A stretch of DNA of 64,000 nt from NCBI RefSeq assembly GCF_900112575.1, contig NZ_FOMH01000006.1:124001-188000 (forward strand). Direction: 5' to 3'. This document shows positions 1-8,861 of the stretch, piece by piece. Origin of the DNA: Flavobacterium phragmitis (GTDB lineage Bacteria > Bacteroidota > Bacteroidia > Flavobacteriales > Flavobacteriaceae). The first letter of the stretch is position 1. Each line of letters opens with the position of its first letter. The notes below the pieces were generated by a model. It made no database searches. It saw nothing but the letters and a program-made list of their open reading frames with translations, and had not been told where the DNA came from. Made by a program: the position numbers and the translations under genes.

Positions 1-1
1 A

Positions 2-1159
2 AATGAAAACTCCAGTTCTGGCAGCAACGTTGTTACCTATTTAGGCGATCCCGCCTTGATGCTGGCAATTCCAAAGCCTAGAATCAACTTAACAAAAGTA
101 AACGACATTGCAATTTCGCAACCAATTCCAGATTTCAAGTCATTATCTAAAATTAAAATATCGGGAGAAATCACAGACGAAAACAATACCTTATTAAGTA
201 ACTATAACGGAGAATTGGCAACCGCTATTTTCGACAAAATGCTTACGAACTCAACTTTAAACAATGACGGATTAAGCCCGCCTATGCAGTTTAAAACTTT
301 AGGCGAAACTATTTTCAGAGGGAATGCATCTGTTACAAATGGACAATTTGAATTTAGCTTTGTAGTTCCTAGAGATATTAGAATTCCTGTTGATAATGGA
401 AAAATTAGTTTTTATTCAAAGAAAAATACTACTTTAGAAAATCAAACTGGATATAATAATACTATCAAAATTGGAGGGATTAATGAAAATGCACCTCAGG
501 ACAATATTAGTCCAAAAGTGAAGTTATATATGAACGACGAAACTTTTGTATCTGGAGGCATCACAAACGAATCTCCATTCCTTTTAGCGTTTTTAGAAGA
601 CGAAAACGGAATCAATACAGCAAGTGGAATCGGACATGATATCGTTGCAATTTTAGATGGAGATGTTAGCAATCCTTATATTTTAAATGATTACTATCAG
701 ACAAAATTAGATGATTATACAAATGGAAACTTACGTTTTCCATTTAGAAATTTAGCTCCAGGACTGCATACTATAAGTTTTACTGCTTGGGATGTTTACA
801 ACAATCCCGTTACAAGCGAGATTCAATTTACAGTTGTAGGAGACGAATCGTTAACCTTATCACATGTTCTTAACTACCCAAATCCTTTTTCAACTTATAC
901 TCAATTTTGGTTTTCACACAACAGGCCTTACGAACCACTGGACGTGCAGGTACAAGTAATGACCATAACGGGTAAAGTAGTTTGGACAAAAAACCAAACC
1001 ATAACAACAGAAGGATTTTTATCTAGAGAGATTACATGGGACGGAAAAGACGATTTTGGTGATAGAATCGGAAAAGGAGTGTATATTTACAAACTAACTG
1101 TAAAATCAAATTTAACAAATAAAAAAGCAGAAAAATACGAAAAGCTTGTCATCCTATAA
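2..1159 (+). CDS. porU: Type IX secretion sortase PorU, C-terminal part (5' end outside window)
   Basis: The reading frame is open from the first bases of the window, so the internal ATG at 56 is not the start. The first residues read as the LGDPALMLAIP stretch that follows the catalytic domain in gingipain-like C25 peptidases. The rest is beta-rich and ends in a FlgD/CTD-like module (YPNPF near the start, GVYIYKLTV near the end). PorU is the outer-membrane sortase of the type IX secretion system: it removes the C-terminal signal of cargo proteins and attaches them to the cell surface. The catalytic domain lies upstream and cannot be checked. porV follows 42 bases later, as is usual in flavobacteria. 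Identification rests on family recall plus this neighbour. Confidence 0.88.
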   Translation, partial: NENSSSGSNVVTYLGDPALMLAIPKPRINLTKVNDIAISQPIPDFKSLSKIKISGEITDENNTLLSNYNGELATAIFDKMLTNSTLNNDGLSPPMQFKTLGETIFRGNASVTNGQFEFSFVVPRDIRIPVDNGKISFYSKKNTTLENQTGYNNTIKIGGINENAPQDNISPKVKLYMNDETFVSGGITNESPFLLAFLEDENGINTASGIGHDIVAILDGDVSNPYILNDYYQTKLDDYTNGNLRFPFRNLAPGLHTISFTAWDVYNNPVTSEIQFTVVGDESLTLSHVLNYPNPFSTYTQFWFSHNRPYEPLDVQVQVMTITGKVVWTKNQTITTEGFLSREITWDGKDDFGDRIGKGVYIYKLTVKSNLTNKKAEKYEKLVIL

Positions 1160-1174
1160 TATTATATATATTTG
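1146..1174 (+). promoter_or_regulatory. Bacteroidota-type promoter of porV
   Basis: TTG at 1146-1148 and TATATTTG at 1167-1174 are separated by 18 bases, which fits the flavobacterial -33 / -7 (TAnnTTTG) pattern. The first box lies inside the last codons of porU, so porV can be transcribed separately from porU. Confidence 0.55.
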
Positions 1175-1201
1175 CACCACCAAAAAACATATGTCCCTTA
1201 A

Positions 1202-2407
1202 ATGAAAAAACTATCATTTTTATTAATTTGCCTTTTGACCCTTTTTAATTCAAAGGCTCAGGAATCAAGACCAATAGTAACCGGGGTTCCTTTTCTATTA
1301 GTTGCTGCAGATGCTAGAGCAGCGGGTTTAGGTGACCAAGGAGTCGCTACTTCTGCTGACGTTTTCTCGCAACAATGGAATCCCGCGAAATATGCTTTCT
1401 CAGAAGATGCACAAGGTCTTTCTATCAGTTACACTCCTTACTTAACAGATCTTGCAAACGACATTTCTTTAGGTCAGGTAACCTATTATAACAAATTTAG
1501 CGAACGAAGCGCTTTTGCTGGAAGTTTTCGTTATTTTGGTTTCGGGGGAATTGAATTACGATACACAGGAGACCCTAACGAGGCTGTAAGAACCGTAAAT
1601 CCAAACGAATTCGCCTTGGATGGATCTTACTCTCTAAAATTAAGCGAACAATTCTCTATGGCTGTTGGAGCGCGTTTTATAAACTCCAATTTAAAAGTGG
1701 CTTCAGAAGAAGTTGATGCATCGGCTGCAAGTTCATTTGCTGTTGATGTAGCTGCTTTTTATCAATCAGAAGAAATTGCTTATCAAGACTTCAATGGAAG
1801 ATGGAGAGCCGGTATCAATCTTCAAAACTTAGGGCCAAAAATCAGCTATGACAGAGACGATTTAAGCTCAAACTTCTTACCTGCCAATTTAAGATTAGGA
1901 GGAGGATTTGATTTTATTTTTGACGACTACAACAAACTTGCTGTAAGTGCTGAACTTACTAAACTTTTAGTTCCAACACCTCCAGGAATTCAAGCCGCTG
2001 TTGACGGAAATGGCGATGGAGATTTTGACGACCCAGAAGATATTACACAACAGCAGGCTACAGATGCCGCTTACAATGACTATAGAAATATTGGATGGGT
2101 TTCTGGTATCTTCAAATCTTTTGGAGATGCCCCAGGCGGATTCAAAGAAGAGATGAAAGAGGTTACCTATAGCCTTGCAGCAGAATACATGTACCAAGAT
2201 TCATTTGCAATGCGTTTAGGTTACTATCATGAAAGCCCTGAAAAAGGTGCTAAACAGTTTTTCTCTTTGGGAGCAGGATTCAAATACAATATCATGAAAA
2301 TCGATGTTTCTTACCTATTCTCTGCTTCGAAAATAAAAAACCCTTTAGAAAATACACTTCGTTTCTCTTTAACGTTTAACTTTGGAGACAAATACGAGAC
2401 GTATTAA
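1202..2407 (+). CDS. porV: Type IX secretion outer-membrane protein PorV
   Basis: The protein has 401 residues with a signal peptide (about residues 1-19, cut before QES), then a beta-barrel of FadL type. The early stretch ARAAGLGDQGVATSADVFSQ is typical of PorV/LptO. PorV shuttles cargo from the type IX translocon to the PorU sortase and sits in the outer membrane. The length matches the family. It follows porU directly and has its own promoter-like boxes. A strong terminator at 2435-2473 closes the unit. Confidence 0.93.
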   Translation: MKKLSFLLICLLTLFNSKAQESRPIVTGVPFLLVAADARAAGLGDQGVATSADVFSQQWNPAKYAFSEDAQGLSISYTPYLTDLANDISLGQVTYYNKFSERSAFAGSFRYFGFGGIELRYTGDPNEAVRTVNPNEFALDGSYSLKLSEQFSMAVGARFINSNLKVASEEVDASAASSFAVDVAAFYQSEEIAYQDFNGRWRAGINLQNLGPKISYDRDDLSSNFLPANLRLGGGFDFIFDDYNKLAVSAELTKLLVPTPPGIQAAVDGNGDGDFDDPEDITQQQATDAAYNDYRNIGWVSGIFKSFGDAPGGFKEEMKEVTYSLAAEYMYQDSFAMRLGYYHESPEKGAKQFFSLGAGFKYNIMKIDVSYLFSASKIKNPLENTLRFSLTFNFGDKYETY

Positions 2408-2434
2408 AAGAACAGAATAAAATAAAAACAACAT

Positions 2435-2473
2435 AATCCAAATTCCGGCATTTTAGGAATTTGGATTTTTTTT
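2435..2473 (+). terminator. Rho-independent terminator after porV
   Basis: A perfect 12-base stem (AATCCAAATTCC pairing with GGAATTTGGATT) around a 9-base loop is followed by a run of T. It separates porV from the cytidine deaminase gene. Confidence 0.85.
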
Positions 2474-2486
2474 CCCTTAAAAACAG

Positions 2487-2969
2487 ATGAAAGAAATCAA
2501 TATAACAACTTCATTTACAATTTTTGAGAATTTAAACGAACTGCCTGAAGAAATTCAGGACTTAATGAACCAAGCAATTGAAATAAGAAAAAAGGCGTAT
2601 GCTCCTTATTCGAAGTTTAGAGTTGGCGCTGCCTTACTTTTAGATAACGGAAAAATTATTCTAGGTTCCAATCAGGAAAATGCCGCTTATCCGTCTGGAC
2701 TTTGCGCAGAAAGAACCGCTATTTTTTATGCAGGAAGCGCATATCCAGAAGCAAAAATTTTAAAAATGGCTATTACAGCAGCTTCAGATACTAATCAAAC
2801 CACCGCTCCTATTCCACCTTGCGGCTCTTGCCGACAATCGATTGCAGAATACGAAATAAAACAAGAAACACCAATCGAAATTTATTTTATGGGTGAAATT
2901 GGAGAGGTTTACAAATCGTCATCATTAAAAAATTTGCTTCCATTGATGTTTGATAAAAAGTTCTTGTAA
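2487..2969 (+). CDS. cdd: Cytidine deaminase
   Basis: The 160-residue protein deaminates cytidine and deoxycytidine to uridine forms in pyrimidine salvage. The zinc site is plain: C73-A-E75 holds one ligand and the catalytic glutamate, and P-C112-G-S-C115 gives the other two cysteines. This cysteine-only set marks the small tetrameric class. The motif NQENAAYPSGLCAER (residues 62-76) covers the substrate pocket. An N-terminal extension of about 25 residues is longer than in the Bacillus enzyme. It stands alone between the porV terminator and the pdhA promoter. Confidence 0.93.
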   Translation: MKEINITTSFTIFENLNELPEEIQDLMNQAIEIRKKAYAPYSKFRVGAALLLDNGKIILGSNQENAAYPSGLCAERTAIFYAGSAYPEAKILKMAITAASDTNQTTAPIPPCGSCRQSIAEYEIKQETPIEIYFMGEIGEVYKSSSLKNLLPLMFDKKFL

Positions 2970-3019
2970 AAAAAAGCCAAAAAGTAGTCATTAAATTTTA
3001 GTTCTTAAATGTAATGTCT

Positions 3020-3027
3020 TATTTTTG
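3020..3027 (+). promoter_or_regulatory. Probable -7 box of the pdhA promoter
   Basis: TATTTTTG fits the TAnnTTTG consensus of flavobacterial sigma-A promoters. A clear -33 TTTG is not visible. The site is about 100 bases before pdhA, leaving a long leader with a short GC-rich hairpin (CCCGAGCTTTCGGG) close to the expected start of transcription. Confidence 0.4.
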
Positions 3028-3129
3028 CATCCCGAGCTTTCGGGCGCAAATTTGTGGGAGGAAACTATTTTGCGTTACAGGCAACAATAATCGATAACAC
3101 AAACAACTTTAGCAAAAGAAAGAATTCAG

Positions 3130-4128
3130 ATGAAAGAAGTTACAAAAGAGGTATATTTAAAGTGGTATGAGGACATGCTGCTTTGGAGAAAGTTTGAAGA
3201 CAAACTTGCAGCATTATACATCCAACAAAAAGTTAGAGGTTTTCTACACCTATATAATGGTCAAGAAGCTGTATTAGCTGGCGCACTGCACGCTATGGAC
3301 TTGACTAAAGACAAAATGATTACTGCTTACAGAAACCACGTTCAGCCAATTGGTATGGGCGTTGATCCAAGAAATGTAATGGCGGAGCTTTTAGGAAAAG
3401 CAACAGGAACTTCTAAAGGTATGGGAGGTTCTATGCACATTTTCTCTAAAGAACACGGTTTTTACGGTGGTCACGGAATTGTAGGAGCTCAAATTCCTGT
3501 GGGAGCTGGTATCGCTTTCGCAGACAAATATTTTAACACTGGTGGTGTTACCATGACTTACTTTGGTGATGGAGCTGCTAGACAAGGTTCTCTTCACGAA
3601 GCTTTCAACATGGCTATGTTATGGAAACTTCCAGTTGTATTTATCGTTGAAAACAACGGTTATGCAATGGGAACTTCTGTAGAAAGAACTGCAAACCATA
3701 CTGACATCTGGAAATTAGGTTTAGGTTACGAAATGCCTTGTGGGCCTGTTGACGGAATGAACCCTGTAAAAGTTGCTGAAGCAATGCACGAAGCTATCGA
3801 AAGAGCACGTCGCGGAGATGGGCCAACTTTCCTTGAAATGAAAACGTACCGTTACAGAGGACACTCTATGTCTGACGCACAATTATACCGTTCTAAAGAA
3901 GAGGTTGAAGAGTACAAAAAAATCGACCCAATTACTCAAGTTCTTGACGTAATCTTGGATCAAAAATATGCTACTGCAGAAGAAATCGAAGTAATTGACC
4001 AAAGAGTTAAAGACTTGGTTGAAGAATGTGCGAAATTCGCTGAAGAATCTCCATATCCAGACTTACAACAATTATACGATGTAGTATACGCACAAGAAGA
4101 CTATCCATTTACACCTCATAAATTATAA
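3130..4128 (+). CDS. pdhA: Pyruvate dehydrogenase E1 component, alpha subunit
   Basis: The 332-residue protein is the thiamine-diphosphate subunit that decarboxylates pyruvate and passes the acetyl group to lipoyl-E2. The ThDP/Mg motif is visible as GDG at 146-148 ending in ENN at 174-176. The loop YRYRGHSMSDAQLYR is the conserved E1-alpha loop. The length is normal for a heterotetrameric E1-alpha. It is followed 5 bases later by the E2 gene. The E1-beta gene that often lies between them is absent and must be elsewhere in the genome. Confidence 0.95.
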   Translation: MKEVTKEVYLKWYEDMLLWRKFEDKLAALYIQQKVRGFLHLYNGQEAVLAGALHAMDLTKDKMITAYRNHVQPIGMGVDPRNVMAELLGKATGTSKGMGGSMHIFSKEHGFYGGHGIVGAQIPVGAGIAFADKYFNTGGVTMTYFGDGAARQGSLHEAFNMAMLWKLPVVFIVENNGYAMGTSVERTANHTDIWKLGLGYEMPCGPVDGMNPVKVAEAMHEAIERARRGDGPTFLEMKTYRYRGHSMSDAQLYRSKEEVEEYKKIDPITQVLDVILDQKYATAEEIEVIDQRVKDLVEECAKFAEESPYPDLQQLYDVVYAQEDYPFTPHKL

Positions 4129-4133
4129 GAATT

Positions 4134-5786
4134 ATGGCAATTAAAGTAACAATGCCTCGTTTGAGCGATACAATGACGGAAGGAACGGTAGCAACTTGGC
4201 TTAAAAAAGTAGGCGACAAAGTAAGCGAAGGTGATATCTTAGCAGAAATCGAAACAGACAAAGCAACAATGGAGTTCGAATCTTTTAACGAAGGAACTCT
4301 TTTACATATCGGAATTCAAGAAGGAGAAACTGCTCCTGTTGATTCATTATTAGCCATCATTGGTAAAGAAGGAGAAGATATATCTGCTCTTTTAGCTGGT
4401 GGCGATGCTCCTGCTGCCAGTTCTGAAGCTTCGGAACCAAAAGCGGACGCTCCTGCTGTTGAAGCAAAAACCGAAACTGCTGCTCCTGCAAAAGCAGCTG
4501 AATTACCAAAAGGTGTTATAGTAGTTACTATGCCACGTTTAAGTGATACAATGACGGAAGGTACAGTAGCGACTTGGTTGAAAAAAGTTGGCGATACTGT
4601 AGCTGAAGGAGATATTTTGGCAGAAATTGAAACAGACAAAGCTACTATGGAGTTTGAGTCTTTCAATGCTGGAACATTATTATACATCGGAATTCAAGAA
4701 GGAAGCACTGCTCCTGTTGATAGCTTATTAGCTATCATTGGACCTGCAGGAACTGACATTTCTGGAGTTGCCGAAAACTTTACTGCTGGTGGTGCTGCAA
4801 CTGCAAGTGCTCCTGCTGCTGAAGAAACAAAAGCTGCCCCTGCTGCTGAAAAAGCGCCAGAAGCTGTTGCTGAAACTTCAAACGGAGGAAGAATTTTAGC
4901 TTCACCTTTAGCTAAAAAAATCGCTTCTGACAAAGGAATCCAATTATCTCAAGTAAAAGGATCTGGAGAAAACGGACGTATCGTAAAAAGCGATATCGAA
5001 AACTTTACTCCATCTGCTCAGGCTCAAACTGCTGCTTCTGCACCTGCCGCTAAACAAGAAGCATCTGCTCCTGCTGCTCCAAAAGTATTTGTTCCTGCTG
5101 GTGAAGTTTTCACAGAAGAGATCAAAAACTCTCAAATGCGTAAAATCATTGCAAAACGTCTTTCTGAATCTTTATTCACTGCTCCTCACTACAACTTAGT
5201 GATCGAAGTAAGCATGGACGAAGCAATGCAAGCTAGAGCTGCTATCAACAGCGTTCCAGATACAAAAGTGTCTTTCAACGATATGGTTATCAAAGCTTGT
5301 GCTTTAGCATTGAAAAAACATCCAAAAATCAACTCTACTTGGAAAGAAGATGCTATTATCATTAACCACCACGTAAACATTGGTGTTGCTGTAGCTGTTG
5401 AAGATGGATTAGTTGTTCCTGTATTGAGATTTACTGACGCTATGAGTTTATCTCAAATTGGTGGTTCAGTAAGAGATCTTGCCGGAAGAGCTAAAAACAA
5501 AAAATTAGGACCACAAGAAATGGAAGGAAGTACTTTTACAGTATCTAACCTTGGTATGTTTGGTATTACTGAATTCAATTCAATTATCAACCAACCAAAC
5601 TCTGCTATCCTTTCTGTAGGTGCAATTGTTGAGAAACCAGTAGTTAAAAACGGTCAAATCGTAGTTGGAAACACAATGATGTTATCATTAGCTTGCGACC
5701 ACAGAACAATTGACGGTGCAACTGGCGCTCAGTTCTTACAAACATTAAAACAATACATCGAAAGCCCAGTTACAATGTTGGCGTAA
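4134..5786 (+). CDS. pdhC: Pyruvate dehydrogenase E2 (dihydrolipoamide acetyltransferase), two lipoyl domains
   Basis: The 550-residue core protein of the pyruvate dehydrogenase complex moves the acetyl group to CoA. Two tandem lipoyl domains are nearly identical around the lipoylated lysines (K43 and K169, each in ETDKATMEFES). Ala/Pro-rich flexible linkers follow, then a peripheral-subunit-binding domain (about 255-290, ASPLAKKIA...GRIVKSDI). The C-terminal catalytic domain has the DHRTIDG motif with catalytic His about residue 523. It probably shares a transcript with pdhA, and a strong hairpin terminator at 5808-5841 ends the unit. Confidence 0.96.
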   Translation: MAIKVTMPRLSDTMTEGTVATWLKKVGDKVSEGDILAEIETDKATMEFESFNEGTLLHIGIQEGETAPVDSLLAIIGKEGEDISALLAGGDAPAASSEASEPKADAPAVEAKTETAAPAKAAELPKGVIVVTMPRLSDTMTEGTVATWLKKVGDTVAEGDILAEIETDKATMEFESFNAGTLLYIGIQEGSTAPVDSLLAIIGPAGTDISGVAENFTAGGAATASAPAAEETKAAPAAEKAPEAVAETSNGGRILASPLAKKIASDKGIQLSQVKGSGENGRIVKSDIENFTPSAQAQTAASAPAAKQEASAPAAPKVFVPAGEVFTEEIKNSQMRKIIAKRLSESLFTAPHYNLVIEVSMDEAMQARAAINSVPDTKVSFNDMVIKACALALKKHPKINSTWKEDAIIINHHVNIGVAVAVEDGLVVPVLRFTDAMSLSQIGGSVRDLAGRAKNKKLGPQEMEGSTFTVSNLGMFGITEFNSIINQPNSAILSVGAIVEKPVVKNGQIVVGNTMMLSLACDHRTIDGATGAQFLQTLKQYIESPVTMLA

Positions 5787-5807
5787 TCTTTGTTAATTTT
5801 ATAATTA

Positions 5808-5841
5808 AATCCCGTTCCGAAGTTTCAGAACGGGATTTTTT
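5808..5841 (+). terminator. Terminator of the pdhA-pdhC operon
   Basis: A 10-base stem AATCCCGTTC / GAACGGGATT with a 10-base loop is followed by T residues. Confidence 0.85.
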
Positions 5842-5877
5842 GTTTAATTTTCATCCTCAAATTCAAAATCTCATAAA

Positions 5878-7731
5878 ATGAAAAAATTAATTCTTGTCGC
5901 TTTATTTCTTACGGCATTTGCTTGCCAGAAAAAAGAGCAATCAGAAAAAACGGCTATTGTTGTTGACGAACACAGTTATTCTAAACCAGAACTTGCTGTC
6001 GCAAAACATCTTGATCTTGATATCAAAGTTGATTTTGATACTCAAACCATTTCAGGAAAAGCATCATGGACAATTGATAATATTAGCAAAGGAAACGAAA
6101 TTATTTTCGATGAAAACACTTTGAATATTACAAAAGTTACTTTAGGACAAGGAGAAGAAGAAAAAGAAACCAAATTTGAACTTGGAAAAGACGTTGAATT
6201 TCACGGAAAGCCAATTCATATTACTATTGAGCCAAATACAACTAGAGTAAACATTTACTACAGCACAACTAAAGATGCTGTTGCATTACAATGGCTAAAA
6301 CCAGAACAGACAGCAGACAAAAAGAAACCTTTCCTGTTCTCACAAGGAGAAAGCGTTTGGTCGCGCACTTGGATTCCGTGTCAGGATTCACCAGGAATTC
6401 GTTTTACTTATAATGCTAAAGTTACAGTTCCTAAAGATTTATTAGCGGTTATGAGCGCTGTAAATCCGCAGAAGAAAAATGATACTGGAGTTTACACTTT
6501 CAAACAAGATAAAGCGATTCCGTCATACTTAATGGCAATTGCCGTTGGAGATATCGAATTTCAAGCCATTGACAACAGAACCGGCGTTTATGCAGAACCA
6601 TCTGTTTTAAAAAGCGCTGCTTACGAATTTGCTGAACTAGGAAAAATGGTAAACGCTGCAGAAAAATTATACGGCCCATACAGATGGGGACGCTATGATG
6701 TTTTGGTTTTACCTCCAAGTTTCCCTTATGGAGGAATGGAAAATCCAAACTTGACTTTCTTGACTCCAGGAGTAATCGCTGGAGATCGTTCGCTTACAAG
6801 TTTGCTAGCACACGAATTAGGACACAGCTGGAGCGGAAACTTAGTTACAAACGCAACTTGGGATGATATTTGGTTAAACGAAGGTTTCACTACTTATGTT
6901 GAGCACCGAATTGGCGAAGCGATCTTTGGAAAGAAAGAATTTGACATGCAAAACGTTATTACCAATAAAGAATTGACTGATAATGTTGCAGAATTTGGAG
7001 ATACAAATCCAGACACAAGATTAAAAGTGAGTTTGACAGGAAGAAATCCTGATGACGGTATCAGCCAAATTCCGTATGTAAAAGGATATGCGTTTTTAAG
7101 AGTTATTGAAAATGCGGTTGGTCGCGATAAATTCGATCCGTTTATTAAGAATTATTTTGATTCGCATGCTTTTCAATCGATCACAACAGAAGATTTTGTA
7201 AAGTATTTAAACGAAAATCTTATAAAAGGAGATAAAGCTTTAGCCGATAAAATCCAATTAGAAGACTGGATTTACAAACCAGGAATTCCATCAAATATCC
7301 TTCCGGTAAGTTCTGCAGAATTTGATGCTATTGACGCCATTCAAAAAAACTGGAGAGAAACTGGCATAACCGGTTTAAGCAAAAAAATCACCACAACTGC
7401 GGAAAAACAGCATTTTATAGATCATCTTCCAGCTGATATTACAGCAAAAGAAATGGAAGCAATTGATAAAGAATTCAACTTTACAAAAGGCGGTAATTTC
7501 ATTATCAAACGTCAATGGTTTGTTCAGGCAATTCGCCATAAATATAAAGCTGCTGATCCTGCAATTGAACAATTCTTAATTGGAATCAGCAGAACAGGTT
7601 CTGTTATGATGTTGTACAAAGAAATGGCTAAAACTCCAGAAGGAAAAGTTTGGGCTAAAAATGTTTTTGATAAAGCCAAATCTGGGTATCATGCAACAAC
7701 TATTCAAGCTGTTGAAGGTGTTTTGAAATAG
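5878..7731 (+). CDS. M1 family aminopeptidase lipoprotein, leukotriene-A4-hydrolase-like
   Basis: The 617-residue zinc aminopeptidase has a lipoprotein signal (AFAC, Cys16), so it is likely membrane-anchored on the periplasmic side. Known M1 motifs are present: GGMEN exopeptidase motif at 285-289, HELGHSW with zinc ligands H312 and H316, and the third ligand E335 in NEG. The C-terminal helical domain (about 480-617) resembles the LTA4-hydrolase C-domain. The role is probably the final trimming of peptides taken up from degraded protein. It is flanked by terminators and looks monocistronic. Confidence 0.93.
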   Translation: MKKLILVALFLTAFACQKKEQSEKTAIVVDEHSYSKPELAVAKHLDLDIKVDFDTQTISGKASWTIDNISKGNEIIFDENTLNITKVTLGQGEEEKETKFELGKDVEFHGKPIHITIEPNTTRVNIYYSTTKDAVALQWLKPEQTADKKKPFLFSQGESVWSRTWIPCQDSPGIRFTYNAKVTVPKDLLAVMSAVNPQKKNDTGVYTFKQDKAIPSYLMAIAVGDIEFQAIDNRTGVYAEPSVLKSAAYEFAELGKMVNAAEKLYGPYRWGRYDVLVLPPSFPYGGMENPNLTFLTPGVIAGDRSLTSLLAHELGHSWSGNLVTNATWDDIWLNEGFTTYVEHRIGEAIFGKKEFDMQNVITNKELTDNVAEFGDTNPDTRLKVSLTGRNPDDGISQIPYVKGYAFLRVIENAVGRDKFDPFIKNYFDSHAFQSITTEDFVKYLNENLIKGDKALADKIQLEDWIYKPGIPSNILPVSSAEFDAIDAIQKNWRETGITGLSKKITTTAEKQHFIDHLPADITAKEMEAIDKEFNFTKGGNFIIKRQWFVQAIRHKYKAADPAIEQFLIGISRTGSVMMLYKEMAKTPEGKVWAKNVFDKAKSGYHATTIQAVEGVLK

Positions 7732-7732
7732 T

Positions 7733-7775
7733 ATTCAGTCTCTGTCGCAGTTTTCAGTGCCAACTGAGACTGAAT
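7733..7775 (+). terminator. Hairpin after the M1 peptidase gene
   Basis: The 10-base arms ATTCAGTCTC and GAGACTGAAT pair perfectly around a 23-base loop right after the stop codon. No T-run follows, so this may be an RNA-end stabilising hairpin rather than the terminator itself. Confidence 0.4.
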
Positions 7776-7797
7776 ACTGTGACTGAAAACTTAAAAA

Positions 7798-7832
7798 AAT
7801 CCTCGTTTACAAATTGTATTCGGGGATTTTTT
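7798..7832 (+). terminator. Terminator downstream of the M1 peptidase gene
   Basis: An 8-base stem AATCCTCG / CGGGGATT (one G-T pair) is followed by six T. Confidence 0.6.
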
Positions 7833-7842
7833 ATGCGTACCA

Positions 7843-7950
7843 TTTGTCATTTCGACTGAAAGGAGAAATCACACTAGAAATTCCTTAACAATTATCGACA
7901 ATCTTTGCAGAATCCCGAGTGTGATTTCTCCTTTCAGTCGAAATGACAAA
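7843..7950. repeat. Long hairpin repeat, copy 1
   Basis: Terminal arms of about 30 bases (starting TTTGTCATTTCGACTGAAAG, ending in its complement) enclose a core with GAAATTCC...CAATCTTTGCAGAATCCCGAGTG. A second copy with the same arms and the same core words lies at 53567-53669. The conserved core makes this a dispersed repeat family and not just a local inverted repeat. It has no coding capacity. Confidence 0.75.
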
Positions 7951-7980
7951 CTAAACAAAAAACACTCTTTTGAAACCCAG

Positions 7981-8061
7981 TGCCCTAGCCCCGATAGAAG
8001 TGGAAATCCTTTAGTGGCGGGGTTCGCCACTAAAGATTGGAACGGATAGCGGGATTAGCTC
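7981..8061 (+). repeat. REP-like nested-hairpin element, copy A
   Basis: The element reads TAGCCCCGATAGAAG, then GGAAATCCTTT, a perfect variable hairpin (AGTGGCG...CGCCACT), then AAAGATT, AACGGATAGCGGG. The outer words recur in the copies near 28810, 38006, 57501 and 59956 while the inner hairpin changes its sequence, which indicates selection for structure. It fills part of the gene-free stretch 7732-8235. After it (8062-8235) I see only AT-rich DNA and a weak promoter-like CAACTTTG before the next gene. Confidence 0.7.
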
Positions 8062-8235
8062 CTAAAAAAATTAATTACGAAAACCGAAACATCTAGATAA
8101 TTCTCCTTTAAAAAAAACTCAGGGAAAATTATCCATCACATAGCGTCAATCCTCCATGTTTTAAAATCTGCAATCGTCGCAACTTTGTAATGTCAAAAGA
8201 CAACAACAAATAACAACTTTAAAAAATTAAATAAA

Positions 8236-8766
8236 ATGGCACGATTAACAGCATTAAACCCAGAAGAAGTAACAGGAAAAACTAAAGATTTATTCAACGC
8301 AGTTCAGGCAAAATTAGGCGTTGTACCAAACATGATGAGAACAATGGGAAATTCTCCAGCAGTTTTGGAAGGATATCTGAATTTAAGTGGCGCTTTGAGC
8401 CACGGAAAATTAAGCGCAAAAACAGGAGAATTAATCGCTCTAGCAGTTTCAGAAAGCAACTCTTGTGATTATTGTTTAGCAGCTCACACTTTTATTGGAG
8501 AAAAATTGGTAAAAGCTGATCCAGCAGTTTTAAAAGCAGCAAGATCTGGAAATTCTGCTGATACTAAAACAGAAGCGATTTTACAATTTGCGAAAACCTT
8601 AATCAGTAAAGGTGGTTTAGTAAATGATGAAGATGTAAATAAAGCGAAAAATGCAGGAATTTCTGATGCTGAAATCGCTGAAACTATTGGTCATGTAGCT
8701 TTAAACGTTTTAACAAACTACTTTAATAATGTAGCCAATACAGAAATTGATTTTCCAGCAGTTTAA
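8236..8766 (+). CDS. Carboxymuconolactone decarboxylase / AhpD-like protein
   Basis: The 176-residue helical protein carries the AhpD-type redox signature C77-D-Y-C80-x3-H84. Proteins of this group reduce peroxides or act as small thiol-dependent oxidoreductases; true decarboxylases of the superfamily lack this cysteine pair. No signal peptide is present, so it is cytoplasmic. A hairpin at 8805-8841 lies between it and an AraC-type regulator in the same direction; the regulator is a plausible controller of this gene. The natural substrate cannot be told from sequence. Confidence 0.85.
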   Translation: MARLTALNPEEVTGKTKDLFNAVQAKLGVVPNMMRTMGNSPAVLEGYLNLSGALSHGKLSAKTGELIALAVSESNSCDYCLAAHTFIGEKLVKADPAVLKAARSGNSADTKTEAILQFAKTLISKGGLVNDEDVNKAKNAGISDAEIAETIGHVALNVLTNYFNNVANTEIDFPAV

Positions 8767-8804
8767 TCAAGATTTGCACATTCACTATAACAAAAAACAA
8801 TTTA

Positions 8805-8841
8805 TAAAGATAGCTACGGATTTATTTCATGGCTATCTTTA
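8805..8841 (+). terminator. Hairpin between the AhpD-like gene and the AraC gene
   Basis: The 10-base arms TAAAGATAGC / GCTATCTTTA pair perfectly. They overlap the upstream candidate ATG of the AraC gene, which argues for the later start at 8862. Confidence 0.55.
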
Positions 8842-8861
8842 TGCTTTCAAAAACAAAACAC

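Noticed and set aside
4316..4933. Ala/Ser-rich ORFs on the minus strand inside pdhC
   Set aside because: They mirror the lipoyl-domain and Ala/Pro linker codons of the real gene.
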